Positions 1 to 9,426 of a stretch of 33,352 bases of DNA are shown here, piece by piece; within the stretch, counting starts at the first letter, position 1; each line of letters begins with the position of its first letter. The notes under the pieces were generated by a model that had not been told where the DNA came from, searched no databases, and saw nothing but the letters and a program-made list of their open reading frames with translations. This DNA is from Prasinococcaceae sp. CCMP 1430. Its lineage: Eukaryota; Prasinodermophyta; Palmophyllophyceae; Prasinococcales; Prasinococcaceae. The translations under genes and the position numbers were made by a program. Location of the stretch: assembly GCA_013416795.1 (NCBI GenBank), contig RQSC01000014.1, forward strand, positions 583,929 through 617,280. Reading direction: 5' to 3'.

Positions 1-2
1 GC

Positions 3-917
3 GGCCGGGTGGTGTGCAGCGCGCCGCGCCGCGCTGCGGCCCCGTCTGCGGGCGCGCGGCGGGTGGCCATGCGCGCGGAGACGGAAGACAGGCGCGGCGG
101 CGTGCAGCTGAGCCCGAGCTGCAGCATCGACGACATGGAGGGCTGCTCGCTCGCAGACCTGGAGATGATGTACATCGACGCGCTGTGGACCTACTACACG
201 AGCAACAAGTTCATGATTCAGAACGACGTCTACGACAAGCTCAAGCAGGAGCTCGCGTGGCAGGGCTCCGAGTTCCCCACGCTGAAGCGCTACGAGGTGG
301 AGTTTGTCAAGGCGGTTATCGAGAACGCGCGCGGCACGCCCATCATGTCCAACAACGAGTACGAGCGCCTCAAGGCCAAGGTGAAGAAGAACGGCAAGCG
401 CAAGGACGTGACCGCGCTGCTGCTCTACGCCAAGGGCCAGCAGACCCTCTCGCCCGAGCAGTTCGACGAGCTGAGCGAGAGCATGAAGGCGCTGGGCATC
501 GACGTCGCGCTCAAGGGTGCGGCGTGCACGCTCAACAACGACCCCTCGATACTCACCAAGGATGCGGCCCTCTCCTCCACGGTGCTGCTCGCCGTGTCGG
601 CGATCCCCGCGGTGCTTGCCGCTGTGCCCTACGCCGGCGTGAGCTACTTCTACCAGCCGCTGCCCCTGGTCGGCGGCGTGGCGTTCTCGCTGGCCACGGG
701 TCTGCTGCTCGGCCAGGCGCTTCTCAACCGCATGCAGCTCAACGACGCCGAGGTCCTCGTCGGCGCCTGCACGTGCTGCGAGACGCCCGTCAAGCAGCTC
801 TTCGCCGGCAACGACAAGTTGCCCGTCGTCACCAAGAAGTGCGACAACTGCGGCACGCTGCTCGACATTAGCCGCGAGAAAATGGAGATCCTTCAGGGCA
901 CGCCCCAGGCCAGATAG
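3..917 (+). CDS. PGRL1: PGR5-like protein 1 (PGRL1) family thylakoid protein, 5' end outside window
   Basis: PGRL1 works with PGR5 in cyclic electron flow around photosystem I, in the thylakoid membrane. The reading frame is open to the left edge, and the first possible start inside the window is only a GTG at 9, so the N-terminus is cut off. The Arg/Ala/Ser-rich beginning ending in VAMRAE looks like the end of a plastid transit peptide. Next comes the family's typical helical part (LEMMYIDALWTYY, GTPIMSNNEYERLKAKVKK). Two hydrophobic segments follow, around 573-645 and 655-720. A Cys-rich tail (CTCC, then CDNCGTLLDI) resembles the C-terminal redox/metal site of plant PGRL1. No intron is seen. 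Family assignment rests on order and motifs, without an alignment. A bipartite signal for a secondary plastid would lie upstream of the window. Confidence 0.82.
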   Translation, partial: GRVVCSAPRRAAAPSAGARRVAMRAETEDRRGGVQLSPSCSIDDMEGCSLADLEMMYIDALWTYYTSNKFMIQNDVYDKLKQELAWQGSEFPTLKRYEVEFVKAVIENARGTPIMSNNEYERLKAKVKKNGKRKDVTALLLYAKGQQTLSPEQFDELSESMKALGIDVALKGAACTLNNDPSILTKDAALSSTVLLAVSAIPAVLAAVPYAGVSYFYQPLPLVGGVAFSLATGLLLGQALLNRMQLNDAEVLVGACTCCETPVKQLFAGNDKLPVVTKKCDNCGTLLDISREKMEILQGTPQAR

Positions 918-2249
918 GCCCGAGGGCGTCCTGAGTGCGGAGGCCGCGCCGGCCCCAGCTCATGGCCAATCGGCGCATGTGCGCTGGCGCGTGCGCTGCG
1001 TGCCTTGGACGTACCGTAAGGGCCGGGGATTCCCTGCTGCACCCCCGCGCAGCGCGCACGCGCATCCATACACTGGAGCTCCCCTCGCGCGGGCGGTGGG
1101 GAGCGACGCGGCGCGAGCGCCCGTGCGGTGGGGAAGGCCGCGACACGCTGCGATGCGTCCCGTCGCGCCGTCGCGCCGCCGCCCTTCCTTCCCCGAGCTG
1201 GGAGGCGACCGGGACTCTTGCTCGGTCGGAGCCCGCACAGCTCCGTCCCGCGAAATCCCCACCCCCATGTGCGCTCAGCTCCCGCCGCCCGCCGGGAACC
1301 CCGGAAAGTCCGCGCTTGCCCACCTGCCCGCCTTCCGGCGACCCTGCGAGCGCGCGCGATTTCGCGTCCCCGGGCGCGCTTCGGCGCTCTCTCCCGCGAA
1401 ACGCGCGGCGTTTTTTCGCGCCCCTCGCCAGAGCGCTGCGCAGCGCGGCTGGGCCACACAATCTCCGTCGAGTCGGCCGTGGCCCCGCCCCCTCGGCGCC
1501 CCACGTCACCCACCTTCGCCAACCCACGACAACGGCGTCGCGTGATGCACGACCACCGATGTTCGCGCCGCGTCCGGAACGCTGGCACGAGAAGGATGTC
1601 CGCGCGAAATCCCTATGATTTCGTCAGTGCGGTCGCGTCGGGCCGACGCGCGGCGCTGGCTGATCGCGCACACCTCCACCCACCATCGTCATCATCAGAG
1701 CAACCAGCCAGCCAACCAGCCAGGCACCGTGCGAATGCGACCACGTCTTTATCCGTTGTTGTTGGTGCTCATTTGAGTGCGTTTCTGTACCGTACCGGCA
1801 TGTTGATCCGGTCTGCTCCGCGCAAACCGGGCGCGTTTTTTCGATCGACACCTCGCTCGTTCGTTCTCCCCCGTCTCTTTCTGTCTGGGTTCCGACCGAC
1901 TGGTCGGTTGATTGATTGGTTGGTGCAGCTGCCAACGCGCTGCTGGCTGGGTGCGGGAGACGGAATGGGAAGAAGGAGGGGGCACGACGAACGAGCAGAG
2001 ACCTCGCTGGCGCGCCGTTTCGCGTTTCCCGCCCTTTTCTCGCGCGCGCGCTCCTCCGGCCGGTGCTTCTCCTTCTTGCTCGTCGGCGATCCGTCCGCGC
2101 CCTACCCCCTCGATCGATCCATCCATCGATCGAACCCCGCCGCCGACGGCGCTGCTGCTGGCTGGCGCGCGCCGGCGCGGGCCCGAACCGACCCACCAAC
2201 CACATCCGCGGCCGGGGCGCGAACGAAATTCGGCGCGCCGGCCCGCGTG

Positions 2250-2269
2250 AAAAAAAAAAAAAAAACGCG
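2250..2269 (+). repeat. A16 tract followed by CGCG
   Basis: Sixteen consecutive adenines run straight into CGCG. The same arrangement recurs in other noncoding stretches of the window (11487, 12306, 19459, and in reverse orientation at 1832 and 12415). It lies upstream of the dehydrogenase, where a poly(dA:dT) tract could exclude nucleosomes; that role is inferred only. Confidence 0.7.
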
Positions 2270-2343
2270 TGTCTGGCTGGTTGGATGAGCCCCCCTTTCA
2301 TCCATCCATCCTCCAATCCATAGCCAGAGCCAGCCAGGAAACG

Positions 2344-2397
2344 TACCGACCGACAGACCGACCGACAGTTCGACCGACCGACCGACCGACCGACAGG
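2344..2397. repeat. GACC/ACCG tetranucleotide microsatellite
   Basis: Imperfect tandem copies of the tetramer GACC, broken by two CAGA/CAGT interruptions, fill about 54 bases. Related CCAT and GATC words occur in the preceding 250 bases. No coding role is visible. Confidence 0.85.
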
Positions 2398-2813
2398 CCG
2401 AACTCGCGATCCGGCACGGCGAGCGAGCCCCTCCCGACGGATCCGTTCGCGGCGGGCGGGCCCATCCAGGATCCGATGGGGCGCGGCCGCCGCGCGGGGC
2501 AGCGGCGCACCGCGCGCGCGCGGCGCGTTCGGGTCTGATCCTGGGGTGGGCGTCCGGCGCGCGAGGGCCGCACGACGCTGCTTCGCCCGCGGCGCAGCGG
2601 GGGCGCTCGCCGCCGACGCCCACACGCCTGCGATTCGGGCAGGGGCGGCACGGGGGGCAGCAGCTCGGGCAGTGGGGGCAGCAGCAGCAGCGGCAGCACG
2701 GGAGGAGACAGAGGCCCCTCGCGGCCGCCGCGGCCGGCGCGGCGGGGGGCAGCGACGCGCGTCAGCACGAGGCGGAGCAACAGACGGAGCAGACGCGCGA
2801 CCACGCCAACGAC

Positions 2814-4058
2814 GTGGCGCTCGCGCACCTGAAGGAGTCCGGCGAGAGCGTGGGGCGCACGTGGATGGCGCTGCAGCGCTGGGAGGCGCGTCGCGCGCGC
2901 CGCGCCGAGCAGACCGCCGCCGACCACGCGCTTAGCAAAACAGCCAAGGTTGTCGTGTTCGGCGGCGGCTCGTTCGGCACGGCCATCGCGTCGCACCTCG
3001 CCTGGAACAAGCCCGGCATGGAGGTGACCATGCTCGTGCGCGACCCTGCCGTCGTGGAGGGTGTCAACGAGAGCCACCGCAACCCGCGATACCTCAGCCA
3101 CCACGAGCTTCCTGAGGCAGTCAATGCGACAACCTGTGCGGCCGACGCGCTCGCCGGCGCCGAGGTCGCCTTCTTGGTCGTTCCCGTTCAGCGCACGAGG
3201 CAGTTCCTCGATGGGCTCAAGGTGCGTTGTTGGCGGCGAGTGGCGCGCGGCCGCGCGCGGCCGCAACGCGTGCGCTCGCGAGAGCGCGTGCCACCAGCGC
3301 TGACAGCCAGCCTGCGGCGCGCGTCCGCCACGCCACAGGACATTCTCCCCCCTGACCTGCCCATAGTGGCGCTGTCGAAGGGCCTTGAGCTGGGGACCAA
3401 CCTTGTGCTCGCCGACGTGATAAAGGAAACCCTTGGCAAGCGCCAGCCGCTGGCCGTGCTGAGCGGCCCGACCTTCGCAAGCGAGATGATTGACCAGCGC
3501 CCGACGGCGATGGTTTGCGCCTCGCGCGACCGCAAGGTGTCGCTGCGCGTGCAGCAGCTGCTCGCGAGTGACTACCTTCGCGTGAACACGTCCGACGACG
3601 TCGTTGGCGCCGAGCTCTGCGGCGCCCTGAAGAACGTGCTCGCCATCGCCGCGGGCATTGTGGAGGGCCTGGAGCTGGGCAACAACTCGATGGCCGCGCT
3701 CGTGGCGCAGGGCATGAGCGAGATCCGCTGGCTCGCCGAGCGCATGGGCGCGCGACCGGCGACGCTCGCAGGACCCGCGGGCGTGGGTGACGTCATGCTC
3801 ACGTGTTTCGTGCCCCTGTCGCGCAATCGCACGGTGGGCGTGCGCCTGGGCTCTGGCGAGAGCGTGGAGGACATTTTGGGCTCGATGAAGGAGGTCGCGG
3901 AGGGCGTGCCCACGGCGGCCGCTGTGGTCGAGCTGGCGAGGAAGCACAACGTGCAGCTGCCAGTGCTTACGGCAGTGGCCTACATACTCGCGGGGAAGAT
4001 CACGCCGCGGAAGGCTGTGCTCGAACTCATGAAGCTGCCACAGATCGAGGAGCGGTGA
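2814..4058 (+). CDS. NAD-dependent glycerol-3-phosphate dehydrogenase (GpsA type), one intron
   Basis: It interconverts dihydroxyacetone phosphate and sn-glycerol 3-phosphate, feeding glycerolipid synthesis or redox shuttles. Exons are 2814-3221 and 3339-4058; the 117-base intron has GTGCGT at the donor and CACAG at the acceptor, in phase 0. The nucleotide-binding loop GGGSFGTAIASHL opens the core. Then come LSKGLELGT, SGPTFASE, the catalytic-lysine segment GALKNVLAIAAG, LAGPAGVGDVMLTC and SRNRTVG, all in family order. The core is preceded by about 45 helical, charged residues. The frame stays open upstream but contains no ATG, and 2814 is a GTG. The true start therefore probably lies in a 5' exon around 2470-2760, perhaps encoding a transit peptide. 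Gene identity is firm; the N-terminus is not. Confidence 0.92.
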   Translation: MALAHLKESGESVGRTWMALQRWEARRARRAEQTAADHALSKTAKVVVFGGGSFGTAIASHLAWNKPGMEVTMLVRDPAVVEGVNESHRNPRYLSHHELPEAVNATTCAADALAGAEVAFLVVPVQRTRQFLDGLKVRCWRRVARGRARPQRVRSRERVPPALTASLRRASATPQDILPPDLPIVALSKGLELGTNLVLADVIKETLGKRQPLAVLSGPTFASEMIDQRPTAMVCASRDRKVSLRVQQLLASDYLRVNTSDDVVGAELCGALKNVLAIAAGIVEGLELGNNSMAALVAQGMSEIRWLAERMGARPATLAGPAGVGDVMLTCFVPLSRNRTVGVRLGSGESVEDILGSMKEVAEGVPTAAAVVELARKHNVQLPVLTAVAYILAGKITPRKAVLELMKLPQIEER

Positions 4059-4300
4059 GCGTCGCCCCTGTGCTGTCGACGCACTCCGGTGCGCAGCACG
4101 AGCGAGCCGGTGGCGACGCTGGCCATGGCGCGCGCGTGCGCATGCGCGAGTGTAGTTGTGTTCGCTGCGCGAGGCGTGCTGCTCGGGTCAATAATGCACC
4201 GTCGTGGTATTAGAATCAACTAGCTAGGGACGAGCGCGGCCGCGCCGGCGCATTGGGTGCGCGCGCGCGCGGCCGAGGGAAAGGAGGGATGCTGATTCCG

Positions 4301-6964
4301 TCATGCGCGCCTCGACGACAGGCCGCTGCGCGCGCTTTGTGGCCGCCCCGGCCCTGCGCGCGAGGCGACGCCAGGGCCGGGGCCACGCGCCCCCCGCGAC
4401 GGCTTGAGTGCGCGCGTGGATGCTGACGCGGAGCGCGCGCTCGTCGGCCTGCCTCCTGCCGCGTGCTCACCCGCCGTGCCGCGAGAACCGTGCGTGCTGC
4501 GCGCGCCCGTGGCACTTCTCGCGCCAGCGCCGGCACCCCACACAGCCCTCGGCTTGGAAGGATTCGCTGAGGCGGGGCGCGTGCCGCTGCCATTGCGTCC
4601 ACGCGTGGCTGCGCTCGCGGCGTGCACGTACTCCGGCGGCGGCGTGGATGCTGCGTCGCGCTGGCTCATGAGGCGTTCAACCAGTGCGTCCATCGCATCC
4701 ATGTCGTGCATGCGAAGGTGCGCACGACGGTGGCTGCGGGACATCCCCGTCGAATGCGATGCGGCTGTTCCCGAGCCGAAGATCTCCGCCATCGATCGCA
4801 GCATGCCGTATCCCGAGGAGTTTGGCGCGGAGGGCCCTGACACCGTCGCGCGCGCCTTCCCACGCGTCGAAGGTGCATCCTTGCCTGAGCGCGGCCGCGC
4901 CGCCGCCTTGCCGGGGGGCGATCTCCGTTTGACATTGCGAGCGACTCGCGACTGAGCGCGCGGCGCCGACGTCATTTGCTGTGCGTGCCTGGGGCCCCCC
5001 TCCCCCCAACCGTTGGCCTCTGACGCGGCCACGGCACGTGCCGCACTGCGCTGTGGTAAGCCTGCAGCAAGAGCGCTTGTGCCGGCGTTCATAGCCACGT
5101 CAGAGCCCGCCTCGGCCCCTGCCATCACACCGTCGGTCAGCTCAACGTCCGTGTCATCCTCGTCGCTTCCCACCTCTGCGACGACAGTGGGGCCGGCGCT
5201 CTCCCCGACGCCATCGCTGAGTGTACCCCATAGCACCCTGGGGATCGCCTTGCCTCTCGAGGACTTCCAGCTGCTCGCATCCTCGCCGCCGCTGCTGCTG
5301 CCACCGTTGCTGGTGTGCGCACTGACGGGCATCGGGACATGGACCGGTGCTTGGGCGTCCGAGTTCACTCCAATTGATGAATTCGTGGTCGCTTTGGGGT
5401 GTGCTCGCCCTCCCGCAGCGCCGCCGGCCCCGCTCTCACTCGGCACTACCACCGCAGAGTAGTGTCGCTCCAAAACGTCGAGCGTTTCAAGTGCGCTCTC
5501 CGCATCGCAAAGCTCGCGGCGCGCACGATCGCGCTCACCAACTGCCAGTGCAAGGGCCCTCGCTGCACTGCCGCACGCCGCACCATGGCCAATGTGCACG
5601 CCGGCACATACCTTGGCTTGATGCTGCTGACGCTCCGAGAGCGGATGGGCCTCGCCCTGCTGCCGCACTCTTGCATGGTGCTCAGCGGTGGCGGACAACG
5701 GGATGTTCCGCAAGCGTTCCTCGATCGCGTGCGTTTCGGCTTCGTCGAGCGCCGTCCTTGCGCTCGCAAGCTGTCGCTCGAGTGCTGCCCTGTCGACGCG
5801 GTGCTCCCTCAGACAGCAGCCTCGCTCAGCGCCACTGCCGCGCATAGGACCCGCGCTGTCGAAGCGAAGCGCAGGAGCGCCGCAGCACGCATGCACTCCA
5901 GTGTTTGAGGCGCCAACGAAGCTCGCGGGCAGCGGATGGTACGCACAGCGCGACATGTGCGCCACGGCAAATGCCTGGCCACACACCCTGCAGTCAAGCA
6001 CGCGGCTGAGCCCCCAGGCGTGCCAGTACAGGTCGCGCCAGGTGCAGCCGCGTTGCGCACGCAGCGACTTTATGTAACGATGCGCGGTCCATCCGCGCGC
6101 TGGGGTGTGTGTCGCGACCACGTTGCAGTGGAAGTCCACACACAGCGCAGAGCGGGCGCACACCAAACGCGAAGACGCGGCGGTCGCGAATACCTCCCCG
6201 CAGCGTGAGCAACACGACAGGAGCGAGCGCCCGCCACCCGTCCGCGGTGGAGCCGCTTGAAGCTCATCGACGCGATCAGGGCCCTCCGTCTCACTCTCCG
6301 CATCGTCGTGCCGCGCGTGCGTCGTGAGCATGTCCTCCAGCTTGAAGCGATACAGCTTGCTCACCAGCGCGTGCGCGTGTCTGGACAACGCCGGCTTCGC
6401 AGCGCTGTCGCTGCCTTTCGCAGCCACGGGGCCGTCGGACTTTGCGTTCCCGGTAGCGGCGGCGCGTACCTCCTCAATCGCGTCGACGTGCGCCCCGCGC
6501 GCAATGGCGCGGAGCACTGCCTCGGAGAGAGCGCACAGATCGACAGGGAGCTCGGCCACCTCGCGCAGATTCTGGGCGATGAATGCAACGCAGTCGGCGA
6601 CAAGTGCGCGCATCTGCAGGAACTCAGAGGAGATGAGCACAGGTATGACGTTGGACAGCGCGGGGCGGCTGCGTGGCTGCGAACGCGAGGGTGCAAGCGC
6701 CCAGTCGAGCAACCAGCTGAACACCTCGAGGTCGCAGTGCACGGAGATCTCGACCTTGGCGGACGCGGCACCTGAGCCCGCCACCTCGGCCGCAGCGGCG
6801 CTCGCGCCCGCGTCCGCGCCGAGGTGCACGGCAAAGTAGGCCATCTCATTGAGCAGCGTGTCGAGCGCGCACTCGAAGTCGCGCTGCGCGCTCCTGCCCT
6901 CGTCGAACACGTGGATGATGACCTCCTTCGCAACTGCCGGCGGCCCCGCCGCCTCCGACGCCAT
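4301..6964 (-). CDS. SANBR/KIAA1841-like BTB-domain protein without a SANT domain
   Basis: This intronless 887-residue protein starts at the ATG at 6964; the frame is open further upstream, but that part looks like spacer. Residues 13-140 match the divergent BTB fold of animal KIAA1841/SANBR (VIIHVFDEG, ISVHCDLEVFSWLLDW, VIPVLISSEFLQM). The family's Cys/His-rich part follows: CCSRCGEVF near 251-259, GWTAHRYI and TWRDLYWHAWG near 291-318, CRVCGQAF at 325-332, C340-AYHP, C360/C361 and CC plus His near 383-388. Together these suggest bound zinc. A helical, coiled-coil-like stretch covers 390-520, and the last third is disordered Ser/Gly/Arg. The animal protein has an N-terminal SANT domain and acts as a nuclear repressor partner; no SANT domain is visible here. 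It diverges from the sulfotransferase gene on its right. Confidence 0.83.
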   Translation of the reverse strand: MASEAAGPPAVAKEVIIHVFDEGRSAQRDFECALDTLLNEMAYFAVHLGADAGASAAAAEVAGSGAASAKVEISVHCDLEVFSWLLDWALAPSRSQPRSRPALSNVIPVLISSEFLQMRALVADCVAFIAQNLREVAELPVDLCALSEAVLRAIARGAHVDAIEEVRAAATGNAKSDGPVAAKGSDSAAKPALSRHAHALVSKLYRFKLEDMLTTHARHDDAESETEGPDRVDELQAAPPRTGGGRSLLSCCSRCGEVFATAASSRLVCARSALCVDFHCNVVATHTPARGWTAHRYIKSLRAQRGCTWRDLYWHAWGLSRVLDCRVCGQAFAVAHMSRCAYHPLPASFVGASNTGVHACCGAPALRFDSAGPMRGSGAERGCCLREHRVDRAALERQLASARTALDEAETHAIEERLRNIPLSATAEHHARVRQQGEAHPLSERQQHQAKVCAGVHIGHGAACGSAARALALAVGERDRARRELCDAESALETLDVLERHYSAVVVPSESGAGGAAGGRAHPKATTNSSIGVNSDAQAPVHVPMPVSAHTSNGGSSSGGEDASSWKSSRGKAIPRVLWGTLSDGVGESAGPTVVAEVGSDEDDTDVELTDGVMAGAEAGSDVAMNAGTSALAAGLPQRSAARAVAASEANGWGEGGPRHAQQMTSAPRAQSRVARNVKRRSPPGKAAARPRSGKDAPSTRGKARATVSGPSAPNSSGYGMLRSMAEIFGSGTAASHSTGMSRSHRRAHLRMHDMDAMDALVERLMSQRDAASTPPPEYVHAASAATRGRNGSGTRPASANPSKPRAVWGAGAGARSATGARSTHGSRGTAGEHAAGGRPTSARSASASTRALKPSRGARGPGPGVASRAGPGRPQSARSGLSSRRA

Positions 6965-7486
6965 CGCCGCGGACGCGAGGCCGCCGCGCGCCTGCGCCGG
7001 CACGGAGCGGCGCGGCGCGGCCAGAAGCCGCGCCAGCGGCAGCGGCCACGAGTCTGTCCGCGCACAGAAGGGGGGCGATGTCTTCGTGGAAGGGAAGGGG
7101 GGGAAGGGGGGGAGGGAGGCGCGCCCCCCGCCGCGGCCCAAGCGCAGGGGCGCGCACTCTGGCGAGCGCAACCAACTGCCGGCGGCGCATTCGAGCTCAT
7201 TTGAGCGGGGCGCGCCTGACTCTGAGCGCACCGGAATGCGTTCTGATGGACGATCCGGCCTACTGTGGGGCCGCGAGCTGGCGAGGTGATGGGCGATCCG
7301 GCTGCCAGGGCGATGATACGATTGTCGGCGCGCGCGAAGAAGCAGCAGGCGCTGTTGGCGCGTGCGCGCGGCCACGGACTGAGGCGCGGCAGTGCCGCGC
7401 GTGGCGGCGCCCCCCCCCTCCCCCAATCACTACCAGCATTCACATCGCCAGGGGGTGCCGGGTGCCGCGCCGCCGTCGGCGGAGCG
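6965..7486. promoter_or_regulatory. Divergent promoter region between the BTB gene and the sulfotransferase
   Basis: The 522 bases separate two start codons pointing away from each other, so both promoters and 5' UTRs should lie here. The left half carries a strong G-run cluster (7092-7116). No TATA-like box is evident. In-frame upstream extensions of both neighbours are low-complexity and were not counted as coding. Confidence 0.5.
7092..7116 (+). other. G-quadruplex-forming motif
   Basis: Four runs of three to seven guanines (7092-7094, 7097-7103, 7106-7112, 7114-7116) are separated by one or two adenines, which satisfies the usual G4 pattern. It lies about 130 bases upstream of the BTB protein start, on the strand opposite to that gene. 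Confidence 0.7.
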
Positions 7487-9204
7487 ATGGGCGGCCAGCA
7501 GCGCCGCGAGCGCGGCGCAGCAGCGCTCGGAGGCGCTCATGCACGGAGGCGCCGCGACGCGAGGATGCCATGTTCGCAACGCGTTGCGGTCGCGCTCGCG
7601 GCGGCCCTGTGTGGAGCTGCTGCCGTCGGCGTGTTGACGCACAGACTTGCCAGTGCACTTGCCCAGCTGTCGTCGTCTGAGCTTTTCTCCGGCACGCTCG
7701 TCCCGCGGCGGGGACTTGCGTCGCGAGCGGGAGCGGCGAAGTTCCGGGCGACTGGTGCACTTCCAAAGGGTCACCGCTCGCTCGCATGGGCGAGCGACGC
7801 GCCGCGGTGCGACGTGCTGCTCGCGTCTACAAAGGTGCTACCATCACGCTGCGCCGATGAAGAGGGTGTGAGGGCGCAAAACGTCAGCAGTGGGGGGCGC
7901 TTGCCTCTTTTGATCACGGGCACGGGTCGCAGTGGCACAAAATTCGCGACGGACCTGCTGCAGCGCATGGGCATGCATATTTCGCACGACGACGCGCCGC
8001 CGGGGCCCGACGGCGCGTGCAGCTGGGTGCTGGCTTTCAAAGCTACCCGCGGCCGCTTTGAGCACCCGCTGCGCCGCGATTGCGACTACCCTTACTTTGC
8101 TCCCAATCTCAATGGCGCCCGCTTTGGCCTCGTACTGCACCAGGTAAGCTGCTCTGCGCCACCCGCAGAGCTGCCGGCTGATCTTCCCCTGATGTCGTTC
8201 AGTCTCTGATGCCTTCTTTGTCCTCCACGCATTTCTAGGTGCGCAATCCGCTCGATGTCGTTGCGAGCAGGGTCACCAATGGCTGGCTCTTTCAGCAAGG
8301 CGGGTATGTCGATCGCCACACAGCGATAGGCAACGCTGTCACCTCCAGCCACTCGCGCGGAGGCGGTGGCACGAGCATAGGCGGGACGCAGAGGAGGCTG
8401 CTGGGGGGAACAGGCGGGCTCGAGTTCGATCACAGCAAAGAGATCGGCGCCCGTGCGAACTTCACTGACTCTGAGCGCCGGGCGCTGCTGAAGTCACTCC
8501 AGCACTGGGTCACCTGGAATTCCTTCGTAGAGCGGATAGCTGATGCCAGATATCGCATGGAAGACCTGGCATCCGACGTTAGCCTCGCAGGAGCTGTCTG
8601 CGAGGTTGCGGCGACGGCAGTGGCGGCCATTCGGAGTGGCGATGAGCACGCCGCTGCTTCTCTTCGGTTGGCTAGTGCTCGCTTTGATGCGCAGCCATCG
8701 TTGACCGGCACGACCAACGATGAGGACATCGCCCGCGAGTGCCCAGGCTACGCGTCCCTGCGCGCCGCGTTCGCGTCTGCCGGCGGGGGGGCAAGGGTCG
8801 TGTGCCCACCAAACAGCCGAAAACCTGAGTGCGTCAACTCGTCCAGCACAGGTGCGGGAATGCGCGCGCGCACCGCATCCAAATAGTGCAGCAGAGGCGA
8901 GCAAGTATGCTGACGCTGCCGCTACGCGCACTGCGCCGTCACTACGCTCTCTGCCACTGCGCGCCTTCCCACCCCCAAAGACGCTGCGCAGGGCGTCGCT
9001 CGCTCCAGGCTGACCTGGAGGGACATGTACGACATCGACGAGGACTTCGCTGCTATGGCGATGGGGATGGCGCGAGAATATGGGTACTTCGTCGGCGAGC
9101 AACAAGATCCATTCACACCCCGGCCTTCAGCCAAGGGATGCGGCTTTGGCGTCGGCAGCGCCGATCAGCACAAGTGGGGCTGCGTGGCCTTGCACGCGCG
9201 CTAG
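7487..9204 (+). CDS. Type II membrane sulfotransferase-like protein, two introns
   Basis: It is predicted to transfer sulfate from PAPS to a carbohydrate or protein acceptor in the Golgi. Exons are 7487-8143, 8239-8828 and 9009-9204 (480 residues). Intron 1 is GTAAGC...TCTAG in phase 0; intron 2 is GTGCGT...CCAG in phase 2. The ATG at 7487 gives a short basic tail and one membrane segment at about 33-52, the usual Golgi type II layout. The 5'-phosphosulfate-binding loop is TGTGRSGTKF (144-153). The 3'-phosphate-binding motif is VRNPLDVVASR (220-230), starting exactly at exon 2. The last exon reads LTWRDMY...AREYGYF, a helix common at the end of these enzymes. The acceptor is unknown. The gene converges with homogentisate dioxygenase. 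Confidence 0.8.
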
Positions 9205-9426
9205 CAGCTCGCCGTACTTGGTCGTGAGCGTGCATGCGTTGTAGTGCGCGGTCGCGCGACCGTGCGGCACGCGCGGTGGGGCGCGCACAGTAGCAACAGC
9301 TGGCGAGCGCTGCCGGATGACGTCTGCAGGGAGCAAAAATGGCCCGCGGGGAGCGGTGTACGTTACATGTGTGCCCGGGCGATGCACGCGCGTTGCCGTG
9401 CCGCGGAGAAGCATGGAGTCCAGCCC

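Larger units (their letters stand above)
918..2545. other. Noncoding spacer between PGRL1 and glycerol-3-phosphate dehydrogenase
   Basis: This 1.6 kb stretch follows the PGRL1 stop and precedes the dehydrogenase. Open frames on both strands are low-complexity Arg/Ala/Pro/Ser translations with no family resemblance, so I call no gene. It holds tetranucleotide-like runs (CCAT, CGAT and GACC words), a 16-base A tract at 2250-2265 and T6 tracts next to CGCG. The 3' UTR of PGRL1 and the promoter, and perhaps a 5' exon, of the next gene must lie here, but I cannot place them. Confidence 0.6.

Noticed and set aside
2250-2265. A16 tract considered as the poly-A tail of a retroposed gene
   Set aside because: No coding remnant or target-site duplication is visible beside it, and similar A tracts recur in other spacers followed by CGCG.
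1128-2288. 386-codon plus-strand frame in the PGRL1 to dehydrogenase spacer
   Set aside because: Arg/Pro/Ser low-complexity translation that runs through microsatellites and a poly-A tract; overlapping frames on the other strand are equally long.
2298-3947. 549-codon minus-strand frame over the glycerol-3-phosphate dehydrogenase
   Set aside because: Antisense shadow, low complexity (HAHRAIARQGHE), running through the real intron and into the microsatellite.
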